Shown: positions 10,516-21,169 of the stretch, in pieces | Layout of the letters: each line of letters starts with the position of its first letter | Numbering within the stretch: position 1 is the first letter of the stretch | Assembly (NCBI GenBank): GCA_032622095.1 | Contig: CP136069.1 | Location: 156,047,043-156,111,042, forward strand | From: Siphonodentalium dalli | Lineage: Eukaryota; Mollusca; Scaphopoda; Gadilida; Siphonodentaliidae | Direction: 5' to 3' | Length of the DNA stretch: 64,000 bases | Notes under the pieces: generated by a model | Databases searched by the model: none | What the model saw: only the letters and a program-made list of their open reading frames with translations | What the model was told of the DNA's origin: nothing | Program-made: the position numbers and the translations under genes

Positions 10516-11060
10516 TCGCATGAGAAGTTACTATCATCATCATCATTATTATAATCATTATCATCATCATCGTCATCGTCATCATCATCATCACCATCAT
10601 TGTCGTCGTCGTCATCGTCCTCATCGTCGTCGTAATCGGCACAACAACCACCACCATCATCATCATCGTAATCATCATCATCGTCATAATCATCTTCATC
10701 ATCATCGTTAGCATGATCATCAAAATCATCATCATCGTAGTCATCATCGTCGTCGTCATCGTTATCATCATCGCAATCATGAATATCATCATAATCATCA
10801 TCGTCACCGTCATCATCATCGTGATCATCGCCATTAGACATCATCGCCATACTAATCATCTTCGCCATCACATTAATTTTCGTCATCATCATCATCGGCA
10901 TCCTTATCATCATTAGCAGCAGCACCACCATCATCATCATCACCATCACCAGTCGAAACATTATCATCGTTACCGCCACCACAGTTATCGTCATACTCCA
11001 TATATATCGCATCATCGCTATATCTGTCGTAATATATGTCATCACCGTAATCGTCGTAAG
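10516..11060. repeat. ATC/GAT trinucleotide microsatellite, about 545 bp
   Basis: Almost pure CAT/CGT/CAC-type triplets with frequent C/T and A/G interruptions. It produces long His-, Asp- or Met/Ile-rich frames in all registers, none of which is a credible gene. Confidence 0.9.
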
Positions 11061-12009
11061 CAGATATAGTTATAAATTGCCGCTGTCAAGTTGTTAGTTC
11101 CTATCAATAATGCCGGGTCTTGTTTAGTTTACACTAGTCTATGTCGGGTCTCGTTTGTTGTTCGTCAAAAGAGACCCATAATATTCGTTATTATCCTTAA
11201 ACTGGATTGTAGGTTTCGTGTCCTTTTTAAGGTGCAAACATTGCTCCCGCTCCATGGGCTTCCAAAATGTTTTATTCGCCGCTCTGGCAACGAAAACGTT
11301 TCCAGTACATATACTGTCATACACATGTGTTCTAAAATGTCGTACATGACTTATCACGAAATTGTGTTTGTATAGTACATGACGTGCATGCCACGAAGGC
11401 TGTCCAATGTCGTGGTAGAGAATTCATATTTTGGGACTTTTCGAATAAAAACTGCATCCGCTTCGTGCTGAGTTACATGTACAAAGACGAATGTCACCCA
11501 CCAAAAAGGACAAAACGAAAACGCCATACATTTAGCGACTCAATGTTGCAGATTACTCGGAGATTCTGTCCTTAAATTGTGAGCCATGTGCCCTTTTTTT
11601 ATTTATTAGTGGCAATCAAATGATTTGTCGTCGTGAAATACGACAATCTTGCGAAACACAAAGCGTTGAGTCATGACCTGATAACAGCATAATTAAGTAC
11701 AAAATAATCACGGCACGTAGACCCATAATCCCCTTACTGTGAGTGGCAAGCACGATTGTCTCTCAAATGGACTCGCAGTCGTCATTTCTGCGAAAAGTTT
11801 TTTGGACCGTCGGAAAAAATTACGACTACAAATAGCTATTCGTAATAATTATGTGTCGTCGTGCTTTGTGTCTAATAAGACCTTTCCTGAAAACATGTAC
11901 ACACATGACACACATGTATATTTTCAGGGAAACCTAACAAACAACATATTCTGGCCAAATTGTGAAGATGCCTACAAAATCCGTCCACATGATGATTTCC
12001 TCAACATTC
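11061..12009. other. No supported gene; short dispersed repeat
   Basis: The segment around 11725-11880 (CCATAATCCCCTTACTG, AATAGCTATTCGTAATAATT) recurs at about 26740-26810. The other frames are short and unrecognised. Confidence 0.4.
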
Positions 12010-12545
12010 CGTCCATAGACAGATGATTTCTGTCTATGTTTCGCAATTCTTTCCAGAGTGATAATTTCCTCAACATTTCGTACACAGAGTTGTGATTTTC
12101 TCAACTTTCCGTCAACAAAGTGATGATTTTCTCAACATTCCGTCTACATAGTGATGATTTCATCACCATTCCATCAACAGAGTGATGATTTTCTCAACAT
12201 TCCGTCCACATAGTGATGATTTCCTCAACTTTCCGTCAACAGAGTGATGATTATGTCAACTTTCCGTCAACAGAGTGATAAGTTCACAAACTTTCCGTCA
12301 ACAAAGTGATGATTTCCTCAACTTTCCGTTCACAAAATGATGATTTCACCAACATTCCATATACACAAAGTGATGATTTCATCAACACTACGTCAACAGA
12401 GTGATGATTTCATCAACACTACGTCAACAGAGTGATGATTTCCTCAACATTCCGTCAACAGAGTGATGATTTTCTCAACTTTCCGTCCACAGAGTGATTA
12501 TTTCCTCAACTTTCGTCCACACAGTGATGCTACATCCTCAACATC
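12010..12545. repeat. 31-bp minisatellite, about 17 units
   Basis: Consensus GTGATGATTTCCTCAACATT followed by CCGTCAACAGA, diverged between units. The first unit grades into unique sequence at about 11985-12040. Confidence 0.85.
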
Positions 12546-13069
12546 CGTCCTGTGAATATTTCTGACAACGATGTGAAGAATCGACATCGGCGTGTAAAAA
12601 TATATAACTCGTATATTTATTGACATTCTTGTGTCGCTATTATTGTATTCTATTATTTATTTGCGTCTCTTTTTTCACTGCTTACTGCTTAAGGGTCAGA
12701 CTCACGGTTTGCCAAACTTTCCTGGTATTTCAAAAATGAATTTTCTCAAACTTTGTCAGGAATTCCTTTTGATGGTAAAATTTATTTTTGTGACACAATA
12801 ATTAAGAACTATCGAACCTTATTTACTTTACTTTTATGGTATGATAAATATATTTTTTAAATTCACTGTTTTTAGGTACCAAGAACTTCTGTAATATAGA
12901 TTATGTTTTTCGAGAGTGTATGCAGTTCATATATCAATTAAACAATATCTGAATATCATGACAGGAGATTTAATTGTTCTTGATTCGTGAAATTTAATGA
13001 TTATTCTATCAGTTCTTGGTATCGACAAAGGGACAAAAAGAAACTAATATGATGAACCTCTCAAGTGTA
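12546..13069. other. AT-rich non-coding stretch
   Basis: Nothing recognised. Confidence 0.4.
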
Positions 13070-13535
13070 TTAAAGATACTCAATCCGATCAGAAGGTCCC
13101 ATACCACCAAGATACAACAACAGCAACATTTCTTCAACATACGCTTTAGTTATCATAATCGAATTATTACAACAAAATAATACTAACCACTGTCAACTGT
13201 GGTATAAAATTTCCCAAAAGTTGTTATTTATCAACATGTTGTTCCAACAAAATATGGCCGTATTATGACTAAAGTATCACGAAATTTGACCATATTACCA
13301 TTTGAATTTAGAGTTATCCATCTTCATCCGAAATTTTGTCCGAGACCCTCCGTTTAACCACGTGTTTCTGGGCCAAATATTATTACACATCTCGAGAAAT
13401 AACAACTTCAAAAATCGATATCTGATCACTCTGAGCTTTGCTGGGTGGGATTCTCGACTCGAATCAAATATGTTTTACCCCCGAAGCCAAATAAATAGTA
13501 ATTTAGGAGCGTCTAATCGGATTGAGTACCTTTAA
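13070..13535. mobile_element. T1 MITE copy 2
   Basis: TTAAAGATACTCAATCCGAT at the left and CGGATTGAGTACCTTTAA at the right. The right half keeps the family block GACTCGAATCAAATATGTTT. The left half belongs to a subtype also seen at 18086-18486 (CATTTCTTCAACAT..., ATAATACTAACCACTG). Confidence 0.8.
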
Positions 13536-14006
13536 AAGTCATTGTTTTTGTCGTCTCTTAATCATTGATCAAATTATATATACAATAAATATGATGATAT
13601 GTGAAATTCAAGATTTTTCGCCAAGGAAATTCAGAGATATTTTCTGTTGAAAACATCTTGCAATTTTTGGCTGGATGTATACAAAACGTACGTCTGTCCC
13701 TTAAATAGCTTACATAGATTCAACATTCTGAAACCTTGGTCGACGCTAAAATGAACAGAATTTGTATCCCCAAATGTCCAATCCGTATGATAAATATAGT
13801 AATCTATCGCTTTTGTGGCATTTCAGCGTTTATTCGGACATGACTCGTTCGAACACAAATATTACGTATACCTAATTTGGTAAGAGGTACAATGTACCTG
13901 GTACATACATGTCATGTATATTAAAACATAGCTATACGCAGAAGACATCCCAACGAACTCGTCGATATAGCTCTGAAAAACGTGTTTTGTTTCTTATATG
14001 TTTCTG
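13536..14006. other. AT-rich non-coding stretch
   Basis: Nothing recognised. Confidence 0.4.
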
Positions 14007-14365
14007 TTAAAGATATATAATCCGAATTAACTCCCTTAAATTACCCTTTCTTTGTCTTCGGGGGTAAATTATATTTGATTCGAGTCGAGGAACCCACCAC
14101 CAAAGCTCAGAGTTATCAAATATATTTTTTTAGTCTGTTATTTCTCACCACCTGGAATATTTGGCGGCCTAGCAAATATTCGACGAGCCGACCGACCGAT
14201 ACTAAATTGTGTTTTTACAAAATGTTGATATATAACATGTTTTTGAAAATTTTAGAATATATTTGACAGTGTTTAGCATTATTTTTTATAAAGCGTCTTT
14301 TGAAGAAATGTTGTTGTTAGATTTTGATGATACGGGCCCCATCGAATCGGATTGTGTACCTTTCA
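14007..14365. mobile_element. T1 MITE copy 3, decayed
   Basis: Starts TTAAAGATATATAATCCGAA, contains ATTTGATTCGAGTCGAGGAA and ends CGGATTGTGTACCTTTCA. The right TTAA has mutated or been lost, and the interior is shortened. Confidence 0.7.
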
Positions 14366-14911
14366 TTTGCTATCGTTATTATTATAGAATGAAGTGAAAG
14401 CGGCAAATGAATTCAAAATAATTTCCAGTTAAGATTACACAAAACACATTTTAAGACAGTCGTTTGATTGAATTGTTTAATTAATTTTGTTTTGTCTTAA
14501 GAGAGATCACTTCGTATTTTTATACCGGAAAAATACGACACCTAATATTATTAGGTGTAATTTTGAGCGCAGATGCAAATTCGATTTAAAGTAATGTGAA
14601 AACTCGTCGTGTTCTTAACGGCGTAACATAGAATCTTGCCAAAATAAGTATAAACTTGATATCAAAATAGGCAGAAAACATCGTCGTTGTTATAAACGAA
14701 TTACATGCATCAGAGTGACTATTGTTGGCGGAATCATTGCCGTGTAATGTTTATGCCCAATAGTTCGTCCAGAATAAAGTAGTAAATATTTACATTTGTC
14801 CGTATATACTTCTGACAAACGTTGTGTTCTTTGAAATGGCGTAGTCGATGTGTTTGGAATTGTCGATAATCTTAATTGATTGCTACATTCCTCCAGTGAA
14901 GAATGTGTTTT
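14366..14911. other. AT-rich non-coding stretch
   Basis: Nothing recognised. Confidence 0.4.
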
Positions 14912-15547
14912 TGTCCCCCGACGTTTCCGTCGGAGGACTATAGAAATGACCCTCGTCCGTCCGTCCGTGCGTCCGTCCGTGCGTCCGAGATTGGGTACCT
15001 TCATGGTGTAATCAACTCCTCCTACAGTTTTAAACGTAGAGATTGAAACTCTGGGATATTGTTCCTAACATGTTTGTGATTTGCAACATCTATATAGCTA
15101 ATAAAAAATATAATTTTTTCCATATTTTCGGGGGGTTTTTGACTTAGAAAATTTGGAACATTTTTGCCTTTTGGATGAGATTGGGTACCTCCAAGGTGTC
15201 TCCAACTCCTCCTACAGTTTTAAATGTAGAGATTTTAAACTCTGGGATATTGTTCCTAACATGTTGGTGATTTGCAACATCTAAATAGCTAATAAAAAAT
15301 ATCATTTTTTCCATATTTTTGGGGGGTTTTCGACTTAGAAAATTTGGAACATTTTTGCATTTTGGATGAGATTGGGTACCATTCAAGGTGTAATCAACTA
15401 CAGTTTTAAATGTAGATATTTGAAACTCTGGGATATTGTTCCTAACATGTTGGTGATTTGCAACATCTATATACTGTATAACATTGTTGCAAATAGTATC
15501 CTTCTAACAAATCCAATCATGAAGTCTACCACTCGAGTCGGGGGACA
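14912..15547. mobile_element. Element with hairpin end, CCGT microsatellite and three 188-bp core repeats
   Basis: The left end is TGTCCCCCGACG followed by TTTC and CGTCGGAGGA, a clear hairpin, then a GTCC/GTGC tetranucleotide run (about 14952-14985). Three tandem copies of a unit of about 188 bp start at about 14988, 15178 and 15366 (AGATTGGGTACC...CCTACAGTTTTAAA...GGGATATTGTTCCTAACATG). The right end has GTCGGGGGACA, the complement of the left terminus. Hairpin plus microsatellite plus core tandem repeats is the layout of tandem-repeat-bearing elements reported in molluscs. Confidence 0.65.
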
Positions 15548-16011
15548 TGTGGTCTGCGACCTTTTATTAAATTTGGATACTAATTTGTCGGTTTTATTCA
15601 CCGAATTAAGTCCATAATATGTCTTTGCACCGCAACACGCGCGTCTACAGCGAAATCACATCGTAAATATGTATATATATTGTGTTTATATAATTCACTC
15701 GTTTCTTCAAAGACATATAATGCACAAATTACATCGGTTAATAAACTGATAAGTTAGTATCCAAGCACTAGGGTACGGCAATGGCGTCACTATATGGCGA
15801 CCATGGAAATACAACAAGACGAATAAATAAGCCCCAAACAAAATAATTTATTAAACTTCGAATATTACAGTTCAAGTAAAAAAAATTGGCAAAAACATAT
15901 TCAAGAAAAAAGAATTATGTCAAGCGAGCTCATATTTCGGTCATATCAACTTTCTCTCCCGGGAACATATCGATAAAGCGTGTGTTGTCTCGCCCTCCAA
16001 TATTCAATATG
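15548..16011. other. AT-rich non-coding stretch
   Basis: Nothing recognised. Confidence 0.4.
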
Positions 16012-16457
16012 TTAAATGTACTCAATCCGATTAAGCACCCCTAAATTACTATATCTTTAGCTTCGGGGGTAAAAAATATTTGATTGGAGTCGAGGAACCC
16101 ACCCTTCAAAGCTCAGAGTGATCAGATATCGATTTTTGAAATGTGTTAATTTTTGGAGATGTGGGCCACCTCCACGTCCCAAACGGACAAATTACGGAAA
16201 AATTGCGGGTGTAAGATGGATAACTCTAAAATCAAGTGGTTATTATTAACAATAATAATCACTTGATTTTAGAGTTATCCATCTTACACCCGAAATTTTT
16301 CCGTAATTTTTCCGTTTGAGACGTGGAAGTGGCCCACATCTCCAAAAATTAACACATTTCAAAAATCGATATCTGATCACTCTGAGCTTTGAAGGGTGGG
16401 TTCCTCGACTCGAATCAAATATTTTTAGGAGCGTATAATCGGATTGAGTACCTTTAA
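16012..16457. mobile_element. T1 MITE copy 4, almost a full-length palindrome
   Basis: The left arm (from TTAAATGTACTCAATCCGAT) and right arm (to CGGATTGAGTACCTTTAA) are complementary over nearly their whole length. They meet near 16250 at CTAAAATCAAGTG / CACTTGATTTTAG around a short ATTATTAACAATAATA centre. The right arm lacks about 35 bp near its outer end. A transcript would fold into a long hairpin. TTAA at both edges. Confidence 0.85.
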
Positions 16458-17602
16458 AACATCACGAAAGTCAATTATAAAAGGTCAAGTTGGTGACCGA
16501 ACTCTGCCTTGCACTTATCCACCAGATATGAACCCACACAGATGAAAGCGCCATATAGACGAGAGAAAACAGTTGTCGAAAATCACTTTTTTTTCAAAGA
16601 TGGAGACTTCCTCCCAATTTCCAGTATTCAGGTCCACAATTTGACACCGTAAACAATCATATCGTACTTGTTCTGTAACAGAAACTATTTAGATCGTGAC
16701 AATGTCCCCATTAATATAATGTTCTGATGGTCATATATATATCGACTTTCAAAAGATGAAGTTGCTATAAAAAAAACAAATGTCGCCGACTTCACCAAAT
16801 ATATCTATAGTCGTCTGGAGCCACGATGCAACGTATTTATAAAAAATATATATATAACTTTTATTCCCCCATTCTGGAGAGCGTCAATATGTTACACAAA
16901 CTGTACATCTATCATAATATATACAGAATCCAAGCAAGTGAATATATACAATAACACACATGAGAGTCTTGTCCAAGCGACATGCTAATTTGTCGATAAG
17001 TTAACTGTTCATATTGAAAGTAGAGAGAAACAAAAGGCAGCTAATAGTGAAATTGAATATCTAATATAGTCGATGTATCTGTTTTAAATGTATTTCTCTT
17101 GATGTAGCCAAAAACAAGTATATATTTGCAATGTTCTTCTGGCTAGCAAAAATTCCAACGATCGTCTCTGATAACAGACCGTCCACACTTTAGTTTCCCA
17201 AAAGTGGAAGATATATAATAAAGAGCACTCTCAATTAGAATAATGCTCGTTTTCAGACACCTCTTTGACGATAGGGGTGTTCTTTCCGACTAGTTGGATA
17301 ATTTGGGTTATCAGATAGAAAATTTCAACTCAACGGGCGGATGCAAATGAAGTTGAGTTTTGTCTTCAATGTTGCCCAGTTTAATTTTGATGCAGGACAC
17401 CCCAGAAATCATCATCTAACCACGCCGCTGTATGCACCCAAATGCTGTGAGACTCATGCATGTAACTCAATAGTTCAGGAAGAATTACAACTTGTCAAAT
17501 TGACAGTCATTTAGTACATTTACATGGTTATCTGCATGCTGTAGCCTTATATATATAAGTATATACAATGAAAATAAACAAGTCAAATCTACTCCTAAAG
17601 AA
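16458..17602. other. AT-rich non-coding stretch
   Basis: No gene or recognisable element. A minus-strand frame at 17485-17721 overlaps the next element and is not called. Confidence 0.4.
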
Positions 17603-17859
17603 TTAACATTTTCATGGCGGGAGCTGCGCTGGTGCAGTATTAAAGACCATGTACCAGTGCATTCTCTTATATATGCGAGTCTCCCATATATAGGGAGCCT
17701 CGCATAAATAAAAGAATACACTGGCTTACAATAATGTTAGGCCAATGTATTCTCTTATATATGCGAGGCTCTCAATGGGAGACTCGCATATATAAGAGAA
17801 TGCATTGGCACATGGTTTTCGAAAAAAAATTCAGGAAGCTCCAGTCATGAAAGGGTTAA
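17603..17859. mobile_element. T2 element with two palindromes
   Basis: TTAACATTTTCATGGCGGG at the left and CATGAAAGGGTTAA at the right. Inside are two related palindromes, 17653-17725 (centre CTCCCATATATAGGGAG) and 17741-17809 (GCCAATGTATTCTCTTATAT...). The GGAGCTGC / GGAAGCTCC pair forms subterminal inverted repeats. Related to 19946-20202 and 31151-31329. Confidence 0.8.
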
Positions 17860-18085
17860 GAGTGATCCAATCCCTATTTGTGTAGAATCATCAAAAAACC
17901 ACCAGTGGGTACCAGAATGCAGGGTTTTTTTTGCATGAAATAGTTGTTTGGAAACCAGACTTTCGTGTTGACCGATATTTTCAATATTCATCTCATTACT
18001 GACGATATAGATATTGATAATGATGACTACACATTGCTGCGTAATGTACATGGGATAATACTCAAATATGAGTGCTCGTATATTC

Positions 18086-18486
18086 TTAAAGATACACAAT
18101 CCGATTCGATGATCCCCATATCACCATATCATCAGCTTCCATCAACATTTCTTGAAATGCCGCTTCAGTTATCAGAATCGATTAGTTGACCAAAATATAA
18201 TGCTAACTACTGCACACTATATAGTATAAAATTGCCCAAAAAGTGTTATATTTATGTCGGCATTTTGTTTAACACAATCTGGTATCGGGAGTATGCCGGT
18301 CGGCATTGGTATAATATTTGCCAGGCCACCAAATATTCGAGGTGGTGAAAAATAACAAATTTCAAAACTCGAACTCTGATAACTTTGGGCTTTGATGGGT
18401 GGGTTTCTCAACTCAAATCTTATATATTTTTATGAAGCCTAAGAAATAGTAATTTAGGGGCGTTAAATCGGATTATGTATCTTTAA
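18086..18486. mobile_element. T1 MITE copy 5
   Basis: TTAAAGATACACAATCCGAT to ATCGGATTATGTATCTTTAA, flanked by TTAA. The interior is shared with copy 2 (CATTTCTTGAAATG, AATGCTAACTACTGCA). Confidence 0.8.
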
Positions 18487-19002
18487 ATGTTTGGTATTTG
18501 GGTATAATTTCCCCCCATCCCCGACTCAATTTCGTGTTTCTTTTTTAAATTAAACAAGAAAACCAATGTCAGAAATGGTAACGCGCTCAAGATCATATAT
18601 TATATACCCATGATTTTAATTATAGAATATATAATATGTTGGTTTCGCGAATGACCAACTCAGAATTCCGTTAAAATAACAATAACAACCAGCACCTGCT
18701 TAACGAACCGGCCATAACCACCAGTGGGCTGCAGAACGAAAAATGTCTATAAAAGTTGAAATATAAGAGTTACAAATTATCTTTTTCATTTCTGTTATTT
18801 GTAATTGACATAGCTTGTCACAAACCAAAAATCAACATTATTGACATAATAATATAAAGGACAATAAACGAAATTGAAATTCCCAACTACACCTTTTACC
18901 GGACTCGGCCTCCGGGTCGCAGTTCGACTTTTAAATCCGTCCCAAAAATTCCCATTTCTATAAATAAAACCCACAGCGCCCAGGCGAAACAGGAATTTCT
19001 AC
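18487..19002. other. AT-rich non-coding stretch
   Basis: Nothing recognised. Confidence 0.4.
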
Positions 19003-19163
19003 ATAAGGATTAACTGTCATGTGGACTGTTTTTATGGAGATGTAACGGTGAGGTAAATGGACATAACTTGTGTAAAACCCGAAGGGTTTTACATACAAGT
19101 TATGTCCAATTACCTCACCGTTATATCTCCATAAAAATAGTCCACATGACAGTTAATCCTTAT
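19003..19163. repeat. Near-perfect hairpin with arms of about 78 nt
   Basis: The left arm starts ATAAGGATTAACTGTCATGT and the right arm ends with its complement. The arms differ at about three positions and by one 2-nt indel, with a loop of only a few bases around CCCGAAGGG. No ORF. Likely a small palindromic element or an RNA hairpin. Confidence 0.8.
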
Positions 19164-19654
19164 ATTTATATACATTTAGCGAAAAAGCCACTTTTGTAAA
19201 TATATTTAAATCGGAAAGTGTATCGTGACAAGATCAGCCCAAAATACCCAATAGCACCCTTGGCAAAAGTTAATAGGAACAATTTCTCTTCATGTTGAAA
19301 CCCGATGATGTATTAAGTCAATCCTGCTCGAGTCAAAATGCGCCCAAAGCATTACGCGTTCGTCTTTCCAAACCTAATGACGTATCGATGGTGTTATTAG
19401 CTTGGTGTTATGAGGCGTTGCGCATTCACCGAGAAATAACTGCAACTAGCCACGTGGGCGCCGACCAATCAGAATGCTGGATTTAGTGATGACAACACTT
19501 AGTGTGTAAATATATTAGTATACACGCGGAGCGTGAAACAATAGAGTATGTTATGCCACCAATGTAAATGTGTGTGTTGACTGTGGTGCATTGACGAGAA
19601 GCGATCACGATTATGATTCTATACCCTTATAAGGACTGAATCCAACTTTACAGT
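19164..19654. other. No supported gene
   Basis: Nothing recognised. The stretch near 19450-19510 (GACCAATCAGAATGCTGGATTTAGTG) weakly resembles 32925-32960. Confidence 0.4.
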
Positions 19655-19911
19655 ATAACCCTTTAATTACTAAATGGATTTCCTACTCAGTCATAAAAGT
19701 AGATACATTGGAAGCTTCTATTATTCATCTGGAGGGATGTTCAGGAAATATATTGAGCAGACGACAGACAAAAGAAAGTGCGAATTGAATCCTTTTCATT
19801 TGTGGCAAATGTTCAGATAATAAGTTCAACAAACGTGTGTTTAACTTATTATCTTAACATTCCATAGGGGACAACTACTCGTCAATGAGAATTTAGAATA
19901 GAAAGGGTTAA
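19655..19911. mobile_element. T2-related element with ATAATAAGTTCAAC palindrome
   Basis: ATAACCCTTTAATTAC at the left, AGAAAGGGTTAA at the right, and a central palindrome (AGATAATAAGTTCAACAAAC / GTTTAACTTATTATCT). The left TTAA is mutated to ATAA. Confidence 0.75.
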
Positions 19912-19945
19912 GTGTAGAATTCCTGCACGGTCGTTATCTCAATAG

Positions 19946-20202
19946 TTATCTCTTTTATGACTGGAAAGTGCAGCATTAAAGATCATGTGGCAATGCATTC
20001 TCTTATATATGTGAGTCTCCCATAGGAAGCGTCTCATAAAAAAGTTAATGCACTCGCTTCCTGGATCAAGGTAAAAATTGTTAGGCCAGTGTATTCTCTT
20101 ATGTATGCTAGGCTCCACATGGGAGACTCACTTATATAAGAGTATACATTAGCACAGGGTTTTCGCAAAATTTCAGGAAGCTCCAGTCATGGCAGGGTTA
20201 TT
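19946..20202. mobile_element. T2 element, decayed, abutting the next copy
   Basis: Subterminal TGCAGCATTAAAGATCATG and AGGAAGCTCCAGTCATGG match the copy at 17603-17859. It has two decayed palindromes (19989-20056 and 20085-20153). It runs directly into the element starting at 20202. Confidence 0.7.
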
Positions 20203-20591
20203 TAACCCTTTACCCAACAAACCGGCCAAAAACCGGCCAAATAAAGCTTCAACAGCCTAAAATATCTTGGGTCTGTCTCAATAGAACCATACAAATATGG
20301 ATATCATTGGAACCGGCTCCTTGACCACATCGTGATGGTTACAGTTATGCCCTGTGCCAATGCATTCTCTTATATATGCGAGTCGACCATAGGTCGCCTC
20401 GCATATATAAGAGAATGCATTGGCCTAAAAAAAACACTTTTTACCATTTTTTCTTACATTCTTTAACAATTTTATAATTTTTAATGTGTTAAGCCAATTC
20501 ATTCTCTTATATATGCGATGCGACCTATGGTCGACTCGCATATATAAGAGAATGCATTGGCACAGGGCCGTTCTGTTGGGTAAAGGGTTAA
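20202..20591. mobile_element. T2 element, intact 390-bp copy
   Basis: TTAACCCTTTACCCAACA at the left and TGTTGGGTAAAGGGTTAA at the right are exact inverted repeats including TTAA. Inside are two 69-bp palindromes (20356-20424 and 20493-20561). The left 150 bp is nearly identical to 63679-63831, indicating recent activity. The right TTAA touches the 63-66-bp array. Confidence 0.85.
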
Positions 20592-21110
20592 TATCAAGGT
20601 TGCATGTCGATCTTTGAAGGAGGGCCGCACCTGCCCGGGAGACGAATCTTTATTTAATATCTAGGTTGCATGTCGATCTTTGAAGGAGGGCGCACCTGCT
20701 AGAGAGACGAATCTTTATTTAATATCTAGGTTGCATGTTGATCTTTGAAGGACCGCACCTGCTCGAGAGACGAATCTTTATTTAATATCTAGGTTGCATG
20801 TCGATCTTTGAAGGAGGGCCGCACCTGCCCGAGAGACGAATCTGTATTTAATATCTAGGTTGCATGTCGATCTTTGAAGGAGGGCCGCACCTGCTCGAGA
20901 GACGAATCTTTATTTAATATCTAGGTTGCATGTCGATCTTTGAAGGAGGGCCGCACCTGCTCGAGAGACGAATCTTTATTTAATATCTAGGTTGCATGTC
21001 GACCTTAGAAGGAGTCGCCACACTTGCCCGGGAGACGAATCTGTATTTAATATCTAGGTTGCATGTCGATCTTAGAAGGAGTCGCCACACTTGCTCGGGA
21101 AACGGATCTT
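20588..21110. repeat. 63-66-bp tandem array, about 8 units
   Basis: Unit begins TTAATATCTAGGTTGCATGT and includes CGATCTTTGAAGGAGGGCC and GAGAGACGAATC. Units vary by small deletions, and the last two diverge (GGAGTCGCCACACTTG). Confidence 0.9.
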
Positions 21111-21169
21111 TCGTAGAAATCCCTGTCATCTTGCATCGGAGACGTGGAGTTACGTTCTGAAAAAATAAC

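Noticed and set aside
10434-11045. Asp-rich 203-codon frame and His-rich frames
   Set aside because: Products of the ATC/GAT microsatellite.
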